Assembly (NCBI RefSeq): GCF_041685465.1
Contig: NZ_JAWLFS010000120.1
Location: forward strand, 1 to 9,155
Direction: 5' to 3'
Length of the DNA stretch: 9,155 nt
From: Rhodosalinus sp041685465
GTDB taxonomy: Bacteria; Pseudomonadota; Alphaproteobacteria; Rhodobacterales; Rhodobacteraceae
Position 1 is the first letter of the stretch; every line of letters begins with the position of its first letter. Shown piece after piece: positions 6,060 through 9,155 of the stretch. A program made the translations under genes and the position numbers. The notes under the pieces were generated by a model. It worked only from the letters and a program-made list of their open reading frames with translations, was not told the origin of the DNA and did no database searches.

Positions 6060-6995
6060 TCAGACCGCGGCGCGTGCTGCGGGGCGGGCGGCGGCGCCGC
6101 CGTGTGCGGCGAGCCACTCGGAGGCGGCGGGGATGCCGCCGAGCGGGAAGACATGCAGCGCCTCGATGTTGCCGGCGGCGCCCGCGGCGCGGCGCGCGGC
6201 GAGATCGGCCACCAGGTCGGTCGGCTCGAAGGGCTTGACGAGCTTCGAGACGTCCATCGCCCGGCGCTGCAGCACCTTGAGCGAGGGGCCGACGCCGCAG
6301 GCGATGGCGAACTTTATGAGGGTCTGCAGCTTCGCGGGTCCCGCGATGCCGAGGTGCACGGGCATGCGGATCCCCGCGGCCGCGAGCCGTTCGGCCCAGG
6401 CGATCATCGGCCCGGCCTCGAAGGCGAACTGCGTGACGATCGCCATCTCGGCGTCGGTCCGGTCGGCGAAGGCCTGCTTCCAGGTGAGCGCCGCGTCCAC
6501 CTCGCGCGTGCCGCCCGCGGGGTCGATGTCGCGGTTGCCCTCGGGGTGGCCCGCGACGTGCAGCCGGCGGAAGCCGTGCGCGTCGAAAAGCCCGGTCTCC
6601 AGCAGCTGCATGGAGGACTGGAAATCCCCCTGCGGCTCGGTCACGCCGCCGGCCAGCACCAGCGCCTCGCGCACGCCGGCCTCGCCCTGATAGCGTGCGA
6701 TCCAGTCGGCGAGCGTGGCGCGGTCGGGGATGATGCGCGCGGGGAAATGCGGCATCGGCTCGAAGCCCTCGGCACGCAGGCGCGCGGCGGTGGCGACCAT
6801 GTCGGCGATCGGCGTGCCCGCGATATGCGCGATGTAGACGCGGGTGCCCGCCGGCAGCAGCGCGCGGAAATCCTCCACCCGCGCGGCGGTGCGGGGCATC
6901 ACCTCGATGGAAAATCCCGCCAGCAAGGCTTCGACCGCCGGGTTGCGCGGGGCCGTGGCCGCCGCGCCGCGTTTCGGGAAACTGAGAAGCGCCAT
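6060..6995 (-). CDS. metF: Methylenetetrahydrofolate reductase-like protein
   Basis: 311-residue cytoplasmic flavoprotein of the MTHFR family (TIM barrel), expected to reduce 5,10-methylene-THF to 5-methyl-THF. Signatures: SIEVMPRTA (29-37), with Glu31 at the place of the catalytic Glu of FEFFPP; VLAGGVTEPQGDF (113-125); VAGHPEGN (147-154); TQFAFE (188-193), with Gln189 matching the folate-binding Gln of E. coli TQFFFD; and LGIAGPAKLQTLIKFAIACGVG (215-236). The RGD segment of E. coli MetF, whose Asp contacts the folate, reads AGG here by eye alignment, so this is a divergent branch. The start at 6995 is chosen over an in-frame ATG at 7016 because AAGGAGG (7001-7007) lies five bases before it. 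It is flanked by the PF13769 gene (28 bases upstream) and the pterin-binding methyltransferase (16 bases downstream), very likely as one operon feeding methyl-THF to that partner. Confidence 0.85.
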   Translation of the reverse strand: MALLSFPKRGAAATAPRNPAVEALLAGFSIEVMPRTAARVEDFRALLPAGTRVYIAHIAGTPIADMVATAARLRAEGFEPMPHFPARIIPDRATLADWIARYQGEAGVREALVLAGGVTEPQGDFQSSMQLLETGLFDAHGFRRLHVAGHPEGNRDIDPAGGTREVDAALTWKQAFADRTDAEMAIVTQFAFEAGPMIAWAERLAAAGIRMPVHLGIAGPAKLQTLIKFAIACGVGPSLKVLQRRAMDVSKLVKPFEPTDLVADLAARRAAGAAGNIEALHVFPLGGIPAASEWLAAHGGAAARPAARAAV

Positions 6996-7023
6996 CAGGG
7001 CCTCCTTCCATGGCATCGGGCCG

Positions 7024-7320
7024 TCAGGCCCATCCGTCGTTGGCGATCAGGGCCTTGAGCCGGTCCTGATCGTAGGCCGCCTCGATCCGCGCGGCCTCGG
7101 CCTCGGCCAATGCCGCGGGGTCGCCCTCGGCCGGGTAGGGGGGCGCCTTGCGCCACTCGGCGAGGTAGGCGTCGCTCTCGCGCGCGCCGATCTTCATCGC
7201 CGCGCGGTCGATCGCCTGTTCGAAGCGCTCGGCGAGCGGCTTCTTCGCGCCGCGCCGGCCCTTGCCCACGATCACCTGCGCGGGAATGTCGCGCCAGTAG
7301 ACGATTGTCACCTCGGGCAT
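7024..7320 (-). CDS. PF13769 'virulence factor' family small protein
   Basis: 98-residue soluble protein. The N-terminal two thirds (VTIVYWRDIPAQVIVGKGRRGAK, then a helix LAERFEQAIDRAAMKIGA and YLAEWRK) match what I know as the PF13769 'Virulence_fact' family. The family name is historical; I know of no demonstrated biochemistry. The rest is acidic and Ala/Glu-rich, ending in DRLKALIANDGWA. It has no signal peptide, membrane segment or Cys pair. The start at 7320 is taken because the conserved region begins three residues in and because an upstream reading would cross the divergent promoter region. A GAGGGAG stretch lies about 11 bases upstream and a closer GGGAC is also present, so its ribosome-binding site is not ideal. 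It is the first gene of the - strand one-carbon cluster, 28 bases before metF, which suggests a role in that pathway. Confidence 0.8.
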   Translation of the reverse strand: MPEVTIVYWRDIPAQVIVGKGRRGAKKPLAERFEQAIDRAAMKIGARESDAYLAEWRKAPPYPAEGDPAALAEAEAARIEAAYDQDRLKALIANDGWA

Positions 7321-7498
7321 TGTCCCGATTCTCCCTCTCGGCTGGGGTCTCTCTACGTCACGGGCCGGGCGAGGCCCGGTCTGATTTCGACTCATGTGCG
7401 TCGCGGAGCGACTCGGGCCGAAAAGATGCACGGCACCTTGTTCGATCGCGTCGGTGCACGTATCTTCCAGACAACTTTGTATCCGGAGGGCGTGAGAC
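7321..7498. promoter_or_regulatory. Divergent promoter region between the one-carbon cluster and ppx
   Basis: 178 bases from which two divergent units must start. It holds a GC hairpin CGGGCC/GGCCCG (7361-7366 and 7373-7378), a small one GTCGC/GCGAC (7400-7404 and 7408-7412), and a longer-loop pair GCACC/GGTGC (7433-7437 and 7453-7457). For ppx, TTGTTC (7438-7443) and TATCTT (7461-7466) are 17 bases apart but match the consensus poorly. No known methionine-related riboswitch fold was recognised in the leader of the - strand unit. Confidence 0.5.
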
Positions 7499-8611
7499 AT
7501 GGCGCCCAGGCGTCCCGATGGTGCGGGCGCGTTCCCGGTCCCGGTCGAAAGCCCCGCGCCCCGACCGCCCGATCCGGCGGAGCTTTATGCTGCGCTCGAT
7601 CTGGGCACGAACAGTTGCCGCATGCTGATCGCCCAGCCGAAGGGCGGGCAGTTTCACGTGGTCGACAGCTTCTCGAAGACCGTCCAGCTCGGCGAAGGGC
7701 TGGAGCGGACGGGTGCGCTCGGCCGTGCGTCGCAGCGGCGCACGCTGCAGGCCCTGCGAATCTGTCACCAGAAGCTCCGCCGGCACGACGTGACGCGCAT
7801 GCGCCTCGTCGCGACGGAGGCCTGCCGGCGCGCGCGGAACGGGCCCGAGTTCCTGCGCCGGATCCAGCGCGAGACGGGGCTCACGCTCGAGATCATCGAG
7901 CCCGAGGAGGAGGCGCGCCTCGCCGTGATCTCCTGCGCGCCGCTGGTCTCGACGAAGACGGAGCAGCTTCTCGTCGTCGACATCGGCGGTGGCTCGACGG
8001 AGCTCGTCTGGATCGATCTCTCCTCGGTGCCCAACCGCGAGCGGCCGCGCGCCATCATGCGGCTGCACGCGGGCTTCCACCCGCCCGAGAGCCCGTTCCC
8101 GGCGGCGAAGGTCGTGGACTGGATCAGCGTGCCGCTCGGCGTGGCGACGCTGCGCGATCAGTTCCGCGACGTGGAGGACGACGCGGCGCGCTACGCGCTG
8201 ATGAGCTGGTTCTTCGAGGAAAACCTTGCCGAGTTCGCGCCCTACAAGGACGAGCAGACGCGCGATGGCTTTCAGGTGATCGGCACCTCCGGCACGGTCA
8301 CGACCGTCGCGGCGAGCCACCTCGGCCTCAAGCGCTACGACCGCACGAAGGTCGACGGGCTGCGCATGACCTCGGACCAGATTGACCGGGTGATCCGCGA
8401 CTATCTCGCCATGGGGCCGTTGGGGCGGCGGCGCGACCCGCGGATCGGGCAGGATCGCCAGGCGCTGATCATGTCCGGCGCGGCGATCCTGCAGGCGCTC
8501 TTGCGGCTCTGGCCGACGGACCGGCTCTCGGTGGCCGACCGCGGGCTGCGCGAGGGGCTGCTCTACGCGCAGATGTCGGCCGATGGTGTGCTGGAGGATT
8601 CGCCGGTCTGA
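7499..8611 (+). CDS. ppx: Exopolyphosphatase / guanosine pentaphosphatase (Ppx/GppA) family
   Basis: 370-residue cytoplasmic phosphatase of the actin-like ASKHA fold, hydrolysing terminal phosphates of inorganic polyphosphate and/or pppGpp. Motifs in order: DLGTNSCRM (34-42, phosphate loop 1), VATEACRRARN (104-114), IEPEEEARL (133-141, catalytic Glu region; the usual Gly is Pro here), DIGGGSTELV (161-170, phosphate loop 2), GTSGTVTT (262-269) and DRGLREGLL (347-355). It has only the two core domains and lacks the C-terminal HD-like domain of the ~500-residue E. coli PPX, so it is the short form. The first ~28 residues are a Pro-rich extension before the core. The ATG at 7499 has GGAGGG eight bases upstream (7485-7490). 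rlmE follows 122 bases later, a neighbour order I associate with Rhodobacteraceae. Whether polyphosphate or pppGpp is preferred cannot be told. Confidence 0.92.
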   Translation: MAPRRPDGAGAFPVPVESPAPRPPDPAELYAALDLGTNSCRMLIAQPKGGQFHVVDSFSKTVQLGEGLERTGALGRASQRRTLQALRICHQKLRRHDVTRMRLVATEACRRARNGPEFLRRIQRETGLTLEIIEPEEEARLAVISCAPLVSTKTEQLLVVDIGGGSTELVWIDLSSVPNRERPRAIMRLHAGFHPPESPFPAAKVVDWISVPLGVATLRDQFRDVEDDAARYALMSWFFEENLAEFAPYKDEQTRDGFQVIGTSGTVTTVAASHLGLKRYDRTKVDGLRMTSDQIDRVIRDYLAMGPLGRRRDPRIGQDRQALIMSGAAILQALLRLWPTDRLSVADRGLREGLLYAQMSADGVLEDSPV

Positions 8612-8640
8612 CGGGCGCCTGGCTGGTGCCTGACGGGGCG

Positions 8641-8664
8641 GCGAATTTTCGTACGAAAATTCGC
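8641..8664. repeat. Perfect 24-bp palindrome, copy 1
   Basis: Self-complementary over all 24 bases and centred on CGTACG, with core TTTTCGTACGAAAA and outer arms GCGAA/TTCGC. It begins 30 bases after the ppx stop. It could be a cruciform, a dimeric-protein operator or, in RNA, a hairpin. It has no following T-run, so it is not a standard terminator. Confidence 0.9.
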
Positions 8665-8682
8665 ACCACGAGCCGTGGTGCG
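8662..8682. repeat. Hairpin between the two palindromes
   Basis: CGCACCACG (8662-8670), loop AGC and CGTGGTGCG (8674-8682) form a perfect 9-bp stem. It shares three bases with the end of the first palindrome, so both structures cannot be complete at once. Possible terminator of ppx or part of a composite element. Confidence 0.8.
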
Positions 8683-8687
8683 GCGCT

Positions 8688-8711
8688 GAGATTTTTCGTA
8701 CGAAAAATCTC
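8688..8711. repeat. Perfect 24-bp palindrome, copy 2
   Basis: A second 24-base perfect palindrome with the same TTTTCGTACGAAAA core but different arms (GAGAT/ATCTC). Its centre is 47 bases from that of the first. It ends 22 bases before the rlmE start codon and 11 bases before its ribosome-binding site. Confidence 0.9.
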
Positions 8712-8733
8712 CGGCCGAGCGTAAGGAAACGAC

Positions 8734-9155
8734 ATGCCGAAGAAAGCCGGAAACTCCGGGCGCGGGCAGCGCGATCTCAAGGTCAAGGTGCGCACCGCGC
8801 GCGGGCGCAAGCCCTCGTCCACGCGCTGGCTTCAGCGCCAGCTCAACGACCCTTACGTCAAGCGCGCGAAGGCCGAGGGCTACCGCGGCCGCGCCGCCTT
8901 CAAGATCCTCGAGCTCGACGAGAAGTATCGCTTTCTCGTGCCCGGCGCGCGGGTGGTCGATCTGGGCTGCGCGCCCGGCGGATGGAGCCAGGTCGCCGCG
9001 GAGCGCGTGAACGCGCTCGGCGAGAAGGCGGGCAAGGCACGGGGGCGCGTGCTCGCCGTCGATCTGCAGGCGGTCGAGCCGATCCCGGGGGTGGAGGTCC
9101 ACCGTCTCGATTTCATGGAGGAGGGCGCCGACGACGCGATCAAGGGCTGGCTCGG
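8734..9155 (+). CDS. rlmE: 23S rRNA (uridine-2'-O)-methyltransferase RlmE (FtsJ/RrmJ), 5' part
   Basis: RlmE methylates the 2'-hydroxyl of the A-loop uridine (U2552 in E. coli) on the 50S subunit, using S-adenosylmethionine. The window ends inside the gene after 140 codons; no stop is reached. The first ~30 residues are a basic tail (KKAGNSGRGQRDLKVKVRTARGRK) typical of alphaproteobacterial members. Then come RWLQRQLNDPYVKRAKAEGYRGRAAFKILEL, with Lys57 as the first catalytic Lys (K38 in E. coli), and the SAM motif DLGCAPGGWSQ (76-86). VLAVDLQAVEPIPGV marks the second SAM strand. The catalytic Asp in the SDMAPN motif lies beyond the window. AAGGA (8723-8727) is six bases before the ATG. It follows ppx on the same strand, with the twin palindromes between them. 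Confidence 0.95.
   Translation, partial: MPKKAGNSGRGQRDLKVKVRTARGRKPSSTRWLQRQLNDPYVKRAKAEGYRGRAAFKILELDEKYRFLVPGARVVDLGCAPGGWSQVAAERVNALGEKAGKARGRVLAVDLQAVEPIPGVEVHRLDFMEEGADDAIKGWL

Noticed and set aside
6996..7016. Upstream ATG (7016) for the MetF-like gene
   Set aside because: No Shine-Dalgarno before it, whereas AAGGAGG lies five bases before the ATG at 6995.
7321..7498. A SAM or SAH riboswitch ahead of the one-carbon cluster
   Set aside because: Hairpins are present but I could not match the conserved core of any known class, so it is left as an unassigned leader.
8641..8711. A short CRISPR-like or IS-end repeat pair
   Set aside because: Only two units with different arms, no uniform spacers, and no transposase or cas gene nearby. 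The units are palindromes sharing a core, not terminal repeats of a mobile element.

Overview
The window is high-GC chromosomal DNA that reads as an alphaproteobacterium of the Rhodobacteraceae (Roseobacter/Rhodobacter type). The basis is codon bias, protein character and gene sets such as ppx-rlmE and a PF13769-MetF-methyltransferase cluster. I assign no species. Ten protein-coding genes fill almost all of it. No tRNA, rRNA, IS element, prophage or CRISPR array is visible, and no stretch longer than 300 bases lacks a gene.

Layout. Bases 1-4354 hold four + strand genes: the 3' part of queA (queuosine tRNA modification), a YcaD-like MFS transporter, a DUF924 protein and a dihydrolipoyl dehydrogenase (lpd). 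Lpd is cut by a 100-base N gap flanked by two identical 99-bp copies. Dropping the gap and one copy restores an intact 464-residue enzyme in frame, so the break is an assembly artefact. A GC-rich hairpin region (about 4361-4437) ends lpd where it converges on a small exported DsrE-family protein on the - strand. Next on the - strand (7320 down to 5075) is a compact three-gene cluster: a 98-residue PF13769 protein, a methylenetetrahydrofolate reductase-like protein and a methyltetrahydrofolate (pterin)-binding methyltransferase. A 178-bp divergent intergenic region separates it from + strand ppx (Ppx/GppA family) and rlmE (23S rRNA 2'-O-methyltransferase, cut by the window end).

How the genes fit together. 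The - strand trio looks like a folate one-carbon unit: the reductase would make 5-methyl-THF and the pterin-binding protein would pass the methyl group to a corrinoid partner encoded elsewhere. This fits a split methionine synthase or methylamine/betaine-type demethylation. The PF13769 protein has no known reaction, but its position suggests a role in that unit. The + strand genes are housekeeping: tRNA and rRNA modification, the E3 subunit of 2-oxoacid dehydrogenases, and phosphate/alarmone metabolism.

Most of the window is ordinary. The items worth a second look are the assembly gap, hairpins that cover the ribosome-binding sites of lpd and the DUF924 gene, a pair of perfect 24-bp palindromes around a third hairpin between ppx and rlmE, the one-carbon cluster with its PF13769 member and divergent MetF active site, and a Rhodobacterales-looking intergenic element after lpd.
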